Notes: generated by a model not told the origin, from the letters alone. A DNA stretch of 64,000 nt from Arctopsyche grandis (GCF_051622035.1 NC_135360.1:3469501-3533500), one strand, 5' to 3'. Shown: positions 10,007 to 21,758, numbered from the stretch's first letter. A program made the numbers and translations.

Positions 10007-13000
10007 CTAGGTAATTTTCCCACGAGTTGACATGTTGGATTTTACGAGAACAATGGCTGCCACGATGGTGATAATTTCGATTGTAAATATGACAATCAAT
10101 ACTCCTCCAATCGCATTCCGATACATCACAAAGAATTCGATGATGGCTTCGAAGCATCCCTGAAATAGAACCAAAAAACTGCTACATTGTATTATAGTAG
10201 ATTGGATGCAGCGTGAGACTTACGAGAACCAAACATGCTGTCGCATTCGTGCAATGTAATGACGTAACGCTGTAAGGACGCAAAGTAATTTCTTTATTTT
10301 TATTATTTCTTATTTAACTATTAAATCTTTAAAAATATTAATGTAAATTTTGCTGTCAATAGCATGTATTTTTTGGCCAAAATGCAATGCGAAACTGAAA
10401 CGAAATGTGATTGGTCGAGTGCGGGGTGAATGCGATAGTATATACATTTTACGTAAGTCTCGTGCTACATCGGTTCGATTGTAATTGACTTATTTTTCAC
10501 CCTGCCAATAACTATAGACTGGTCAATTATTGTAGTTACGATATTATGTACCTTTCACTGAGGTTTAGACCTCACCTTTTGGTACGAATTGTCGACTGTT
10601 ACAATTAAGGGACATTTCGATTCGGCGATAGTAGAATTCTTCATATTTAAATGGTAGCAGCATGAGTTAGGAATTTTTGACTTCGTTTCGTTGTAAAACA
10701 AGGAATTTTCAAAATCGCTGAAACGAAAATTAAATACACATGTACATAATTTACGGGTCTACCTCACGGCACCGAAAGTGAAACGCCCGAAAATGCAAAT
10801 ATCGGAAGGCAAAGATCGAAAATCGAAAGAACTTGAGTCAAAAGATAAAAAAGGGTCTCTCCCCCCGTCGTACATACTCACTTAATTTGCGCGAGCAGGA
10901 TACAACAGGAACAAGAGGCACAGGCTTTTCCTCCCGTATTCTGCACGCGCACTTTAAACAAGGCTGTATGACAAAAAGAGAGATAATTTCACCGCATGCC
11001 ACTCATATATATTATATATACATAGTACCGTTTACCATGCACCCTTTTTTTTTTTTGATCTTTCGACTTAAGATCTTTCGATTTTTGATCTTTGTCTTCC
11101 GATATTTGCGTTTTTGGGCGTTTCACTTTCGGTCCCGTGAGGGAGACATACATACATATATACAGAATGTTTCTATTATCATTTAGTTTACTAACCTTGG
11201 ATTGTTTACGCCGCAGCAATAAAAATGCGAAAAAACGTGATCCCAAATTTTTGATATCACATTTTCCGAAGCACCACGATATTCGTATTTGATGCTGTTT
11301 AGTAACCAATTGCGAATAGATTCATCTGCCTAAATATATAGGTTATTAAAACAAATTGGAATGGGGATGGACGCCTTCGATAGGTGAAAATGGATCAAAT
11401 ACTTACTTCCTTTTGATAGAATATTAAGATATACCCGGATGTGATTTCTAAGAGCAGTGTAAAGATTATTCCAATGGTGTACTAAAAAGAAAAGGTGATT
11501 ATGTAAGAAAATATTACAATTTTATCAAAAAGTAAGTAAAGAAAACAATACAGTCGTCAGCCGTGCTCAGGTCATTGGCCATTTATTATTATTTTTATTT
11601 TACACACATACATCATATGTGCCACGACAGGAATTACCCCAAGGCGACATATATGGTCAGACAATTTTTTCTACATACGTAGGTTCTAACAGTGTTTCAA
11701 ACATAACAGGACATAACAAATTTTATGTAGCAAAAATGAAGCTTTTATAATATTTAACAAATTCGAGATGCTAATAGCTCGAATTTGCGAGAAACTAAGG
11801 GGGAGGATACAAATTTATTAGACGCGTCTCAACACCTAAGCTAGAAAAATCGGAAAATTCTAACAGGAGACGGTCGATCTGAGTATATTTAATACGTTGT
11901 GGCAATTTGCAGGTAGTATATCTGCGAATTATTGGCTATTTGCAGGTACTATATCTGCGACAGGCGCAAAGCCTTCTGCGCATGCGCGTGAACTATTAAT
12001 CCGATTATAATTTCTTACATTTAATGTATGCTAGACTTGTTTATGATCAATCGTTCATTATACATGAGGCAAATCAATTTCGCACGTTATTATAATAGAT
12101 TTACATCATTTAGATAGTTTGCAGCCTGTACTTGTATGTATGTATTATACGTTGTATATGATAATAATTTTCTAACAATTAGTAATATTAACTAATTTGG
12201 ATTATATTTTTTACTCTACGTCACTTTACGAGTTCGAACTAAATTTTAAGAGGTTTAAAACAAAATTTTAACATTAAACACGCTGAGAGTGACAGTTCAC
12301 GCGCATGCGCAGAAGGCTTTGCGCCTGTCGCAGATATAGTACCTGCAAATCGCCAATATTTCGCAGATATAGTACCTGCAAATAGCCAATAATTTGCATA
12401 TATAGTACCTGCAAATAGCCACAACCTTTTTAATAACCACAAACACCTCACCAGCAGCATATTTGGCCGGGACTTGAACCCATGACCCGTCTACTGGTAT
12501 GTAGTACCTATACCAGTGCAATAAGCTGTATTTATTTAAATTATATGGTAATAATGATATGAGGCTTGTAAAAAAAAGAAAAGTGTGACATTGCTGAGAA
12601 TCTTTTATTCCGCGATGAGTTCCTGCTCCTTACTAACTGATAGCAGTATATATGTATGTGTGTACTATTATTTTAGTCCAAATAGTCAACGACTATCACA
12701 CGGCCGACGATTGTAATGTTTCTTCTAGATACTAACCGTTACCAAAAGACAGGGCTGGTGAAGAAAAGAACCAAGGCAGCCGACGAGAGAGATTAAAATA
12801 ATAGCAGGCCCGATTGCAAAGAAGCACAGTGTGTAAATTTGAGGCAAGTTATTCGATTGAAAAATCTGAAAAATCGCGTCAAATGATCAGCGTTACTTTG
12901 AAAATGATACATTAGACTGAGGACAGTGAACTTAGCATTTTAAAAATTCATATCCCACTAGCATTACCTATTGCTTCACCTCTGTTCCTACAAGCGCTTA

Positions 13001-14134
13001 ACTAAAATATTAAAACCCCTCTATGGAAACTTGCACGCTATGAAATTACGGTTAAGGCTTTCTTGTAATAAAGTATTATATGTATATGAATCTTAAAATA
13101 TTGCATCATTTCAACCAACCTCTCAGAAGCCCTTCCTTACTATCCAAGATCACAATCTGCTTTCTTAGATAATGTTAAGTATGTCCACCTGGACACGTAA
13201 TTATTACAATAGGCAATTGCTGTATCTTAAATACTATATTGAGAATCAGCAAATGCATTATTCATTCGAAGGAGGACTTTTGCATCAAATTATAAATATA
13301 CGGTCTATAGTTTACTACACTTGGTAGTATTTTTGTTGCTCAAAATGGACATAATCAAACGATGATAACAATCATTGGTAAGTATGAGTCAATTTCTGAG
13401 GAACCGTTTCGACAATTAAATCAGATAAGTTTGCAAACTCTTTAAGACTTGAACGTTATAAGTATCCTAGTCTGACCAGTAGAAATACTTCAAATCATAC
13501 AACAAGAAAAAAATTATTGTAAATAGGTTTTTGAGCTCTTTTTCCTATTATGCTGTAGATTAACATTAGAATAATATAATACTATGATTACTAACCAAAT
13601 TAAATTAAATTGTAAAATAGAAAATGATCAGTAGATCAGTAGCTATTAAAATAGATATAAGATGTATTGTGAACATAATTTCGTAATAATAAAAATCAAA
13701 TCAAAATCATACAACGTTTGATTTTTTTGAATCGAGGTCTGAGATGGTTTGAAGGTTTGAACCTGGTACTTTTCAGCATACGCTAACAATTGCTTGCTAA
13801 ATTGAAAACTCTAGATTTGCATTTTTGATTCAACTTCAACAAGTCCAAAGAACGACGCCTAATTATAAAGTACGTACATATTTCTTATAAAAATGTGACA
13901 TAAGTTTTACCTGAGTTTCGTTGATGCTCAGATGAATTGTCGCGTTTATGAGATAAGTTGGATTTGAAAAATATATGATACTGAAACTTAGGAGTGCTAT
14001 TCCACAAACCTGAAAATATCCGAAAGTTTAAAATAAGCATTTATTATGCAATCGAATAATATAAAAATTCTCACCAAAAGCAAAACGTTGAAGAGTATGA
14101 GATGATATTTAGAGAAGCTTTCACACTGCACCAT
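10007..14134 (-). CDS. Tetraspanin, seven exons, 229 aa
   Basis: I assembled seven minus-strand exons from splice sites and frame: 14134-14075, 14009-13911, 12865-12743, 11481-11407, 11329-11196, 10269-10224 and 10159-10007. All introns are GT-AG. The protein begins MVQCESFSKYHLILFNVLLL, the typical tetraspanin start into TM1. Exon 3 holds TM2 ending GCLGSFLHQPCLL, exon 4 holds TM3, and exon 5 has the diagnostic CCG of the large extracellular loop (FYCCGVNNP). Exon 7 opens GCFEAIIEFF and carries TM4, then a short tail SNMSTRGKIT. Four-TM proteins of this family organise membrane microdomains. The large loop is short, with five Cys. The paralogue cannot be named by eye. Introns 3 and 5 contain MITEs. 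Confidence 0.88.
10755..11147. mobile_element. MITE family A, full-length foldback copy in tetraspanin intron 5
   Basis: 393 bp with TIRs of about 110 bp starting GGGTCTACCTCACGG. Sub-motifs GAAAGTGAAACGCCCG, ATCGGAAGGCAAAGATCG and AATCGAAAGA repeat on both arms. The unique centre carries TTTGCGCGAGCAGGATACAA and GCATGCCACTCATATA. Other copies: 5960 (half), 39576 (part), 40888 (full) and 63711 (runs off the window). Superfamily not assigned. Confidence 0.85.
11552..12712. mobile_element. hAT-like TIR remnant filling tetraspanin intron 3, split by a nested element
   Basis: The left end CAGTCGTCAGCCGTG and the complement of the right end CAATCGTCGGCCGTG form inverted ends of about 35 bp. A similar element with inverted ends GGCCAATG/CGTTGGCC lies at 58575-58756. 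The Mutator-like MITE at 11895-12426 sits inside it. Together they make up nearly all of the intron between exons 3 and 4. No duplication could be fixed. Confidence 0.5.
11895..12426. mobile_element. Mutator-like MITE with tandem-repeat termini, copy 1
   Basis: The ends (C)GTTGTGGC and GCCACAACC are flanked by TATTTAATA (11886-11894) and TTTTTAATA (12427-12435), a 9-bp duplication with one mismatch. Each terminus is an array of a 33-bp unit (core TTTGCAGGTACTATATCTGC): about 2 units on the left, 3 on the right. Arrays end at GCGCATGCGC. The centre is about 330 bp, non-coding. Same orientation as copy 3. Confidence 0.85.
13374..13800 (-). repeat. Degenerate SINE remnant in tetraspanin intron 2
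   Basis: Two blocks match the SINE body on the minus strand: 13396-13460 (ACCGTTTCGACAATTAAATC, GCAAACTC) and 13722-13760 (GAATCGAGGTCTGAGATGG, complementary to the tail of the SINE at 22640). Too diverged to bound precisely. Confidence 0.4.
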
Positions 14135-14906
14135 ATTTTTATATGCTTTTTAGTAAAATATTCAAACAATGCAACGCGCGTACAATCGATGCTTGTCCAT
14201 TTGACCCAATTCGGACAATACTGGGTTATTACCGGGTCACTTGGTCATCGGTATAATCTAGAACTTGTGAAAATGTTTTAAATTACTGATGGACCGATGG
14301 CGACTGATCTCTACGTCCTACCATCTAACTCTACCAGATATTTTCCAGAAGAAAAATAACAATTTACTTTCCTATGAGACGTTAAACGTTTCCGTTGGTA
14401 GGTAATTGCGACAGGAAAAAAATAAACAATAGTTATAAACAATAGAGTAATTGTTGTATTAGTCGATTGTCATTTCTCACGCGAAAATTGCATTCAGCAT
14501 CATTCGTCACATTTGTTAGATGCGCTGAATTTATGTATCTGCCAATTTTTACTGCTTTTGCACATGTTAAATCGAATCCAGTTTGGTAGTTCTAATTTAA
14601 CATGAAAATTAAAATGAAATTAAAAGAAACAACAACAAACCGTCGACCGCACGATAAGAAGTTCTAAAATTGACTGAGAAAAGTCGACTTGGGAATCGCG
14701 TGCGAGTTATCTATTCATCTACTCGTTTGAAAAAAAATAATAGTATGTACATATATTAGCTAAAATGCTTTGTAAAAGCGATTACCGTTTCAATTTAATA
14801 CACCGTGAGTTGAAATGCTAATATATAAATAATCGGTAATACCCTGAAAAAGGTGTTGAATTATCAGATATGCAGATAAGCATTAAATTTGTGAATTTTC
14901 AACACA
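14135..14906. promoter_or_regulatory. Upstream region of the tetraspanin gene
   Basis: This region lies upstream of the tetraspanin start codon (minus strand). It should hold its promoter and 5' UTR. No TATA box or conserved motif could be chosen with confidence, and no other gene was seen. Confidence 0.3.
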
Positions 14907-14910
14907 TTAA

Positions 14911-15415
14911 GAGGGCTGTACACCCGAAACCTTAATTTTGTTGCCGTTCCTTTCTTCGATATATATATATTGAGTGAATGCGACAGTATATATCAATATA
15001 TATATATATATTGAGTGAATGCGACAGTTTCGCTTCGACCAGATAAAACGTATTTTAAATCGACAAAATTGAGGTTGTGTATTCTCCTATTTTCTCCTCC
15101 AAAACTGGACCAATTTTTAAAAAAATTTCATCATCGGTATGAGAAAGATATTTTCCGTGCAACTATGTGCGTATTTTTTTTTTAAACGAGCGTTAAATAA
15201 GCACGCTGGACTCTTTTCGTGGGTGTAAAAAAGAGGCGATTTTATAGATGTTTGGCGGCTCCTAGCTCCTATAAAAAATAACTAATCAAAAAAATAAAAC
15301 GCATCCCAATGGTGGATATCCATAGCATATTAAAAAATAATTTCTCTAGTCACATAATTGAGGAAGGGAGAAGTGTAATACGTTTGTATGGACAAGGCGC
15401 TGGTGTCCAGTCCTC
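14911..15415. mobile_element. TTAA-flanked MITE, GAGGGCTGTACACC family, copy 1
   Basis: 505 bp bounded by TTAA on both sides (14907-14910, 15416-15419), with inverted ends GAGGGCTGTACACC and GGTGTCCAGTCCTC. TTAA duplications are typical of piggyBac-like and Kolobok elements. Inside are TA-rich tracts and a repeated ATTGAGTGAATGCGACAG. Copies: 56263-56796 and a partial one at 45941-46245. Confidence 0.75.
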
Positions 15416-15472
15416 TTAATACACGTATGTTAACTTTCTTCTGTATATTATATGTATGTAAATTTCAATTAA

Positions 15473-15735
15473 CCAACGGCGTGGACTAGTGGTTAGCATA
15501 TTATGCTTCGAGCAGAGTGGTCACGGGTTTGAATCCCACTAGAGTCCCGCTGCTGGCCAGACCTTGGTTTGGTCACTCCAGATCAGAGTTTGCCAATTTT
15601 TCCGATATTCATTGAAATGGTTCCCGTAAAATTGGCGTATCCTTTTCTATCTCTCTTGCGAATCTCAAGTTATTCAGCGTCTTGAGGTTCACCAATTTCG
15701 TCTTGAGGTATGCCAGTCACTGTGGATTTTTGAAT
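15473..15735 (+). mobile_element. tRNA-derived SINE
   Basis: Starts with a tRNA-like head: A-box-like TAGTGGTTAGCATA and B-box GGTTTGAATCCCACT. It is followed by the family body (GCTGCTGGCCAGACC, TCAGAGTTTGCCAATTTT, CATTGAAATGGTTCCC). The 3' part is divergent and no stem-loop tail is seen. Confidence 0.75.
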
Positions 15736-15822
15736 GAATTCGCATTGTATAAAATGCTTATGTATAACGATTGTCTCATTACACTGGGATGAAACGACAC
15801 GACCGACAACGCTAATTTGGTC

Positions 15823-15885
15823 ACTCGGACGCTACTCGTTCGATACTCGGACGCTACTCGTTCGATACTCGGACGTTGCCACGTC
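15823..15885. repeat. 22-bp tandem repeat
   Basis: The unit ACTCGGACGCTACTCGTTCGAT occurs about two and a half times just after the SINE at 15473. Short and local. Confidence 0.8.
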
Positions 15886-15889
15886 ACGA

Positions 15890-16552
15890 GTCAGTTACAG
15901 CTAAAGTCCAGCTGGAGCAAGATCAATCTAGAGGCCAGATGAAATATAACAGAGAACGCTGTCTTCTTCCAATATGAACCTAAATTAGTTTTGGTACTAT
16001 TGACCATCCGGTGTAGGATGACACCTGTAAAACGTATATGCTATCTCTCTAATCGCATTTCGCGCCTACAAATGTTCTGCACGCAATGTATTTTTTTGGT
16101 TAAATAATAATAATAATAATAATAATAAATAATAAAAATAATATAAATAAATAATAAGAATACAAATAAAACTAACTAATTAATTAATCAATTTAATGTC
16201 TATTTAAGGTGGTCGGTGGAGTAGTTCCATCCATCGAAAATACAGTGAAGAGTGCAAATGAGAAGACGTGGCAGCAAGAAGACAATTGGACGGTAAAAGT
16301 ACACGAAGACGTAGAGAGGCCGCTCGCATCCTGAGAATGGCTTCAAAGTGAGGCACATGAGGCATCAAAGAGAGCACGGTAGCAGTTTTTAACAGCACGG
16401 TAGCAATTGTTAAATTGTTAACCTAAATCTAAATTGAAGATAAATCTTCGTCATCGTTTCCCGCTTGTATCTGATCCATAGTTCTCCAGTATAGAGGCTA
16501 GTACAAAAGGACATAAATAATTATCTCTTAAGGAATATAATTGTCTAAGACT
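15890..16552. other. Intergenic stretch with AAT-rich simple repeat
   Basis: An (AAT)n-like tract runs at about 16105-16165. Nearby 16200-16400 is GA-rich and might be a decayed LINE reading such as RRRGSKKT. No gene could be supported. Confidence 0.35.
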
Positions 16553-16833
16553 ATAAGTCCTCTATTTGCGCGGTTAATTCGTTCCGAAATTTTCAGTGAA
16601 GTCGAAAACCGCGTGCATATCTAAGTTTCCCATCTGTTTTTGCGTTATTACCACTACTCGTCACCGGTGTCGCGTCGATAGCTCACACACACACTAACAG
16701 ACATTTGTTTACGTTATCACATTTGACATTTGACGTGTGTGCACTGATACTGCGACATATATAATCCATTAATGAGTCAGTGTTCACTTTTCTCCGAAGC
16801 CGCTGATATAGCTGATACTACCCCTCCTCTATC

Positions 16834-17450
16834 ATGTCCAACTTTTCTAAAGAATACAAACATAACCCCGTGGGTTCCACATCAGATGACGGTTTATCCA
16901 TAAAGCTTTTTGCCGGGATGGATTTCATTGTATGCTGGTCTAACAAATTCAAGGTGGATCGTTTCCAAGTCGATAAACATTCCCATGATTGGGTTCCACT
17001 GATTTCAATGCTATTTTCATAGTATAGTGGATGTGGTGGAGGCAGTTCAACAGCATGCTGTATTTTTATATGAAAGAGGTGGAAAAATAACTAGTATGAT
17101 CAAGGTAATGAATATTATGACAATGAACATTTTATAAAGCTACATATGTACATAATAAATTTAAAAGTCTTTTCTTACAGAAAATATGCATTCAATTAGA
17201 CTATTCAATTTATAGGGAGAATATGAGGCGCCAAAATTAAATTTATAGAAAATCCCTTTACTGTAATAATCACGACTCCGCTAATGAAGAGAGACCAAAC
17301 CATAATAACATTATATTTATTGACTCAACGTCATCCTGTGATTTGCAACAACACACTATACCTTTAGTTCTGACAGAAAGTATAGCCAGCGCTGTTCCAT
17401 TAGCAGTTATCACTACTAAAGTCAAACAACTTTTGAGAATTTTTCAGCAT
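16834..17450 (+). pseudogene. Decayed relative of the Phantom-derived gene at 6528
   Basis: The open frame at 16834-17022 aligns with exon 1 of the gene at 6528: MSNFSKEYKH versus MAKFPDKYRH, then TSDDGLSIKLFAGM versus ISDDGLSMKLFAEI. After that the frame is lost. Intron-like borders persist: ATCAAG|GTAATG at about 17105 and TTCTTACAG near 17180. The downstream DNA has no continuous frame. It looks like an old relative of the same Mutator/Phantom lineage. Possible inverted ends (TTGCGCGGTTAATTCG near 16568 and CGAATTCGCGCAAG near 17718) may bound the element. Confidence 0.55.
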
Positions 17451-17741
17451 TTGCTCTTTTGAAAGATTTCTGGGGAACATAAATCCAAAATATATAATGA
17501 CTGCCGATTCTCATGCCGAACGCTTATTTGGTACCGACATTGCTGAAATTTTACTGATCATGGTGTACTTGAAGATCGAGTACATAAAAGTGAAAGTGGT
17601 CGCGTTGCCATGGTTATTTAGTGCTAAATATATTTTTTTCCCTATGTGTCAAATGCACGTGCCAATAACGGTGGAAATCGGCGGATTTTTTTTTTAAATT
17701 CTCAATCGCGTAAGTACGAATTCGCGCAAGTCGACGACTTA

Positions 17742-18513
17742 AGGTATGTTCATACTTAACAGCACTGCACGACTCCGTTTAAAATATGTCATTTTATTAC
17801 ATTTCTATTCATATCTACCTACACGTCGCGGTCACGTCACGCTTACATTACTTATACATTACAGACCATGACGATACGGCGCAATATTGCTTACGTCGTA
17901 TTGTCGAGTACTTACAATATGAATGCATACACGTGCATTCGTAGCTACGCGTCAGAATACAAGTCAGCAAAAATGTTTCGGCGTTTATCGAACGAAAAAT
18001 TATGTATAATCGCGTTTTTGTTGGAAGAAGAAGCTCAAGAAGGCAATAAAAAAGCACGGAGGCGTTTTGATGTTCATCCCATGTTAAAAAATAGAAAAAC
18101 CGAAGTAGAGTTTTGGACACTGTACAAGGAGCTTTTGGATGATGGACAAAGTTTTTTTAAATATTTCCGTAAATAATTTAATTTTTTTTTAATATTTGCG
18201 CCAAAACCATGTCGAAAGATTGAACAGCTGTCAACTGTCACTATCGATAATTGGTCCAATACAGCAAAGTGGCAGACTCATGGCACGTAATTCGCGTGTA
18301 TATTTCCACGATGGTCAAAAAAACGGATACGATACGTTGACGGATGTTGCTGTAAGGTATGAACAGGAAATGTCGGGTACTGCTGTAAGCCTGCCGTGGC
18401 GTAAACGTGACGGTTGGTATGAATATACCCATACAAAATGTACCAAAGAATACTTTTCGTACGGCCGGATACCTGCTGAAGTTGGTACGTGCTGACTAGG
18501 TATGAACAGACCT
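17742..18513 (+). mobile_element. Harbinger-type element with partial transposase
   Basis: The ends AGGTATGTTCATAC and GTATGAACAGACCT are inverted. Flanks are TTA and ATA, an imperfect 3-bp duplication. The frame 17868-18176 (102 aa) contains the region seen near the start of PIF/Harbinger nucleases: RRRFDVHPMLKNR, then EFWTLYKELLDDGQSFFKYFRK, where family members read VHPxxxxR...FxxLxxxLxxDxxKFFxYFRM. It stops right after FRK, before the catalytic DDE domain. Related copies with the same ends lie at 24610, 57445 and 61485. Confidence 0.65.
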
Positions 18514-18910
18514 ATACTGTAATAAGAATATAATTTAAGACTCTCATTTCTTTCGGCCACCTGTGTGCGTTGCACACATTTGAACAAATGGTAGCCGCGG
18601 CCCTGCCTGTGCGAAATCGCTTTTTCGAAATATGTCATTGTATTTTAAAACTAAATAAATCGTCGGGATAATCCGTGCTTTCCTTCCCACCATCGAGAGT
18701 GCACTGTAATGAATTATTTCCGAGTATACACACGAAATCTGATTTGGTTTAGAGAAAAAATGAGTAGTCGAGTTGATGGGTGTGTTTGTCGGTGTTAGGG
18801 CAGTCGAGCTGTGGCAGCGTGGTCTCCGGCGCGGTCCAGACCGAGACCACTCGACACTAGACGAGACAGGTAACCAAATCACCAGACCCGACCCGACCCG
18901 ACCCGCTCAC
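18514..18910. promoter_or_regulatory. Upstream region of GNL2
   Basis: This region turns GC-rich towards the gene and ends in a short CCCGA tandem tract (about 18885-18904) just before the GNL2 start. It likely holds the promoter and 5' UTR. The frame is open upstream of 18911 to 18773, but the family homology supports the later ATG. Confidence 0.4.
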
Positions 18911-20938
18911 ATGGGGGCCACCAAAAAGGAGGGCGGCCGCCCCAAAGGGGGGCCCCGCCGCCAGGGCATCAACCCCTCCGCGCACTCCATGAACCCCCAC
19001 CGCTCCACGGAGGGGCTCAAGGGGGTGGCGAACCCCCGCACCAGGGCCACCATTCGCCGGCTCAAAATGTACAAGGACTTTCGCGCCAAAAGAGACAACA
19101 GGGGCCACATCGTCATACCCGCCCCCTTCCAGGGACACGTGCCTTCCGGGACGCGCGCCCGACTGCATCCAGACCGGAAATGGTTCGGCAACACCCGCGT
19201 AGTCTCACAAGGCGCCCTGCAGCGCTTCCAGGACGAGCTCGGCAACGCCATCAAGGACCCCTACAAGCTGGTCATGAAACCCTCGACCCTCCCCATCACC
19301 CTCCTGAACGAAACGGCCAAGCACGCCCGAGTGCACCTCTTGGACACGGAGACCTTCGACAAAACCTTCGGCCCCAAAAAGAGTAGGAAGCGGGCCAACG
19401 TCACGTTCTCGGACCTACAACAACTGTCAGCGGCGGCCGATCAAAAGGCCGACTCTTACGAGCAGGCTAAAGACGTCGACCTGGTCAAAGAGGACACGGG
19501 AGTGCGGGACAGTCACCGAGAGTGGATCTTCGGCGCCGGTCAAAGCAAACGCATTTGGAACGAATTGTATAAAGTGATCGATTCATCTGATGTTCTGTTG
19601 CAGGTCTTGGACGCTAGAGATCCCCTCGGCACGAGGTGTCCTTACATAGAGCAGTTCATGCGCAAGGAAAAACCGCATAAACATTTGATATTCATTTTGA
19701 ACAAAGTCGACTTGGTACCGAATTGGGTCACACAACGTTGGGTCGCAATCCTGAGCGCTGAATATCCGACGGTGGCTTTCCATGCATCGTTGACTCACCC
19801 GTTCGGCAAGGGCTCTCTGATCAACCTGTTGAGACAGTTCGGAAAGTTGCACATAGACAAGAAACAGATCAGCGTCGGATTCATCGGATATCCCAACGTT
19901 GGAAAGTCGTCCGTTATAAATACCCTACGTTCGAAGAAAGTATGTAAAGTCGCTCCGATAGCCGGTGAGACTAAAGTGTGGCAATATATTACCTTAATGA
20001 AACGAATATTTTTAATAGACTGTCCCGGCGTTGTTTATCCGTCGGCTGAAACCGACACGGAGAAGGTTTTGAAAGGTGTTGTGCGAGTAGAGCTCGTACA
20101 AGATCCGGAGGATTATATAGACACCGTTTTGGAACGGGTTAAAAGAGATTATCTAGTGAAGACGTACAAAGTCGACGGATGGGAAGATTCGACGCAATTT
20201 TTGGAAAAGTTGGCCGCTCGGACGGGAAAGCTGCGTAAAAAGGGCGAGCCGGATAAGAAAGCCTCCGCTAAAATGGTCCTAAACGATTGGCAACGAGGAA
20301 AATTGCCGTTCTACGTCTCACCACCTGGTTTCGAAGTTCCGATAAGCAGAACTACCGACGATGAGGTGCCGATTGAACCGACTGCTGAAATAGAAACGCC
20401 ATCTCCCGAAGACATAGTCGAAGAGATTAAAGATCCGGTGTCGAAGTCGCCGTTAGATAAGGTAGAAATCGGCCGTTCGTTCAAGGTGATGCAAGACTTT
20501 GCCAAGATTCGAGTCGGTCTGCAATATGACGACGCTGACGATGTGAGGCCGGTCGTCGAGTTGGAGGGTTTGTCCGATTCGGTGAACGTGTCTCAGATGA
20601 CTGAAGAGGCGGACGAGACGGTGGATGCGTCTCAAATTGAAGAAGATTCGTCCGACTTTAGCGATTTTTATAGTCACAGCGACGATGAGCATTCTGGCTT
20701 GGAGGATAATTTGGGCGGGTCGTTGCCGAAGGAAAGCTCGGCCAGCGGCTCGTTTGTAGTCGTCGATGTTAAGAATGAGAAGTTGAATGAACTGGTCGAG
20801 GATCCGAAGGTGGCGAAGAAGCTGACAAGTAAACAGCGGAGGGCACAGGAGCGGTCGCAAAAGAGGAAAACCGTCGGGAGCAATTTCTATCAGACCACCA
20901 ATGTTAAAAACAGAAATCGAAATAAAAAGAAAGCCTAA
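18911..20938 (+). CDS. GNL2: Nucleolar GTP-binding protein 2 (GNL2/Nog2), single coding exon
   Basis: A 675-aa nucleolar GTPase of the circularly permuted YlqF/YawG family, needed for late 60S ribosomal subunit assembly and export. The family N-terminus is clear: [13 protein letters not shown], then [18 protein letters not shown] and [13 protein letters not shown]. GTPase motifs come in permuted order: G4 NKVD at residue 264, G1 GYPNVGKSS at 326-334, and G3 DCPG at 370-373. The conserved [12 protein letters not shown] and [18 protein letters not shown] blocks follow. The C-terminal third is acidic and ends in a Lys/Arg-rich tail. The ATG at 18911 is chosen because homology starts soon after. 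No intron interrupts it. The first ~550 bp is strikingly GC-rich, and the rest much less so. Confidence 0.95.
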   Translation: MGATKKEGGRPKGGPRRQGINPSAHSMNPHRSTEGLKGVANPRTRATIRRLKMYKDFRAKRDNRGHIVIPAPFQGHVPSGTRARLHPDRKWFGNTRVVSQGALQRFQDELGNAIKDPYKLVMKPSTLPITLLNETAKHARVHLLDTETFDKTFGPKKSRKRANVTFSDLQQLSAAADQKADSYEQAKDVDLVKEDTGVRDSHREWIFGAGQSKRIWNELYKVIDSSDVLLQVLDARDPLGTRCPYIEQFMRKEKPHKHLIFILNKVDLVPNWVTQRWVAILSAEYPTVAFHASLTHPFGKGSLINLLRQFGKLHIDKKQISVGFIGYPNVGKSSVINTLRSKKVCKVAPIAGETKVWQYITLMKRIFLIDCPGVVYPSAETDTEKVLKGVVRVELVQDPEDYIDTVLERVKRDYLVKTYKVDGWEDSTQFLEKLAARTGKLRKKGEPDKKASAKMVLNDWQRGKLPFYVSPPGFEVPISRTTDDEVPIEPTAEIETPSPEDIVEEIKDPVSKSPLDKVEIGRSFKVMQDFAKIRVGLQYDDADDVRPVVELEGLSDSVNVSQMTEEADETVDASQIEEDSSDFSDFYSHSDDEHSGLEDNLGGSLPKESSASGSFVVVDVKNEKLNELVEDPKVAKKLTSKQRRAQERSQKRKTVGSNFYQTTNVKNRNRNKKKA

Positions 20939-21298
20939 TGTTAATGTTTTGATGGATGTATATTTATTTATATTTTATATTTTGTTCAAACGGCAAAATT
21001 TAAATATTTGTATATTATTTTTTATGATTAAATTGTTATTTCCGACACATATTTCTATTATTTATTTCAGAGTATGGAATCTTTATATATGGATATTATG
21101 TAATTGGTATTTCAGCGTTTTGAAATCTTCATATCATTGTTGAAATCAAAGCATTACTTTTTTTGAATCATACATAAATAGTATTTTAGATTCACTTGTA
21201 TAGATTGTGTACATTCATATGTACTTATGAAAACCTTATGTATATAATTTATACCTGTTATTAAAAAGGTATCATGTTTTTATTTCAGGTAATTTAGA
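20939..21298. other. GNL2 3' flank, AT-rich
   Basis: AT-rich 3' flank with no canonical AATAAA that I would choose with confidence. No gene was seen; the open frame at 20901-21143 is chance. Confidence 0.4.
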
Positions 21299-21306
21299 CC
21301 ATATAC

Positions 21307-21758
21307 CAGTGGCGGCTCGTTCATATGGGCTGTGGGGTTGCAGCCCTCCCAGTATAGTACACAAGCTTGCTACTTTTGCTGTCTATATGGGCTGCTGGTC
21401 TGCAGCCCTCCCAGTATAGTACATATACTTGCTATTTTTGCCGTCTATATGGGATGTGGGCTGCAGCCCTCCCAGTATAGTACATATACTTACTATTTTT
21501 GCCGTCTATATGGGCTGCTGGTCTGAATCCCTCCCAGTATAGTACACAAGCATGCTATTTTTGCCGTCTATATGGGCTGCTGGTCTGCAGCCCTCCCAGT
21601 ATAGTACACAAGCATGCTATTTTTGCTGTCTATATGGGCTGTGGGCTGCAGCCCTCCCAGTATAGTACACAAGCATGCTATTTTTGTTTACATTTGGTCA
21701 TTGGTATGGTCAACGAGCTACTAAAGCCCTGCCACTGAATTCTCACGAGCCGCCACTG
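21307..21758. mobile_element. hAT-type MITE carrying an internal minisatellite
   Basis: Perfect 14-bp inverted ends CAGTGGCGGCTCGT / ACGAGCCGCCACTG and a perfect 8-bp duplication CCATATAC (21299-21306, 21759-21766) mark a hAT-type insertion of 452 bp. Almost the whole interior is a tandem array (see 21322-21690). No transposase. Confidence 0.85.
21322..21690. repeat. About 62-bp minisatellite, roughly six units
   Basis: The unit runs TATATGGGCTGCTGGTCTGC, then AGCCCTCCCAGTATAGTACA, then a short CATGCTATTTTTGCCGTC-like end. Units differ by a few substitutions and small length changes. The frames it opens (PSIVHKHAIFAVYMG) are by-products of the array. Confidence 0.85.

Noticed and set aside
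18196-18495. 99-codon frame after the Harbinger fragment
   Set aside because: No similarity to Harbinger nuclease motifs and it runs into the terminal repeat.
21332-21738. QPSQYSTQACYFC repeat peptide
   Set aside because: By-product of the ~62-bp minisatellite inside a hAT MITE.
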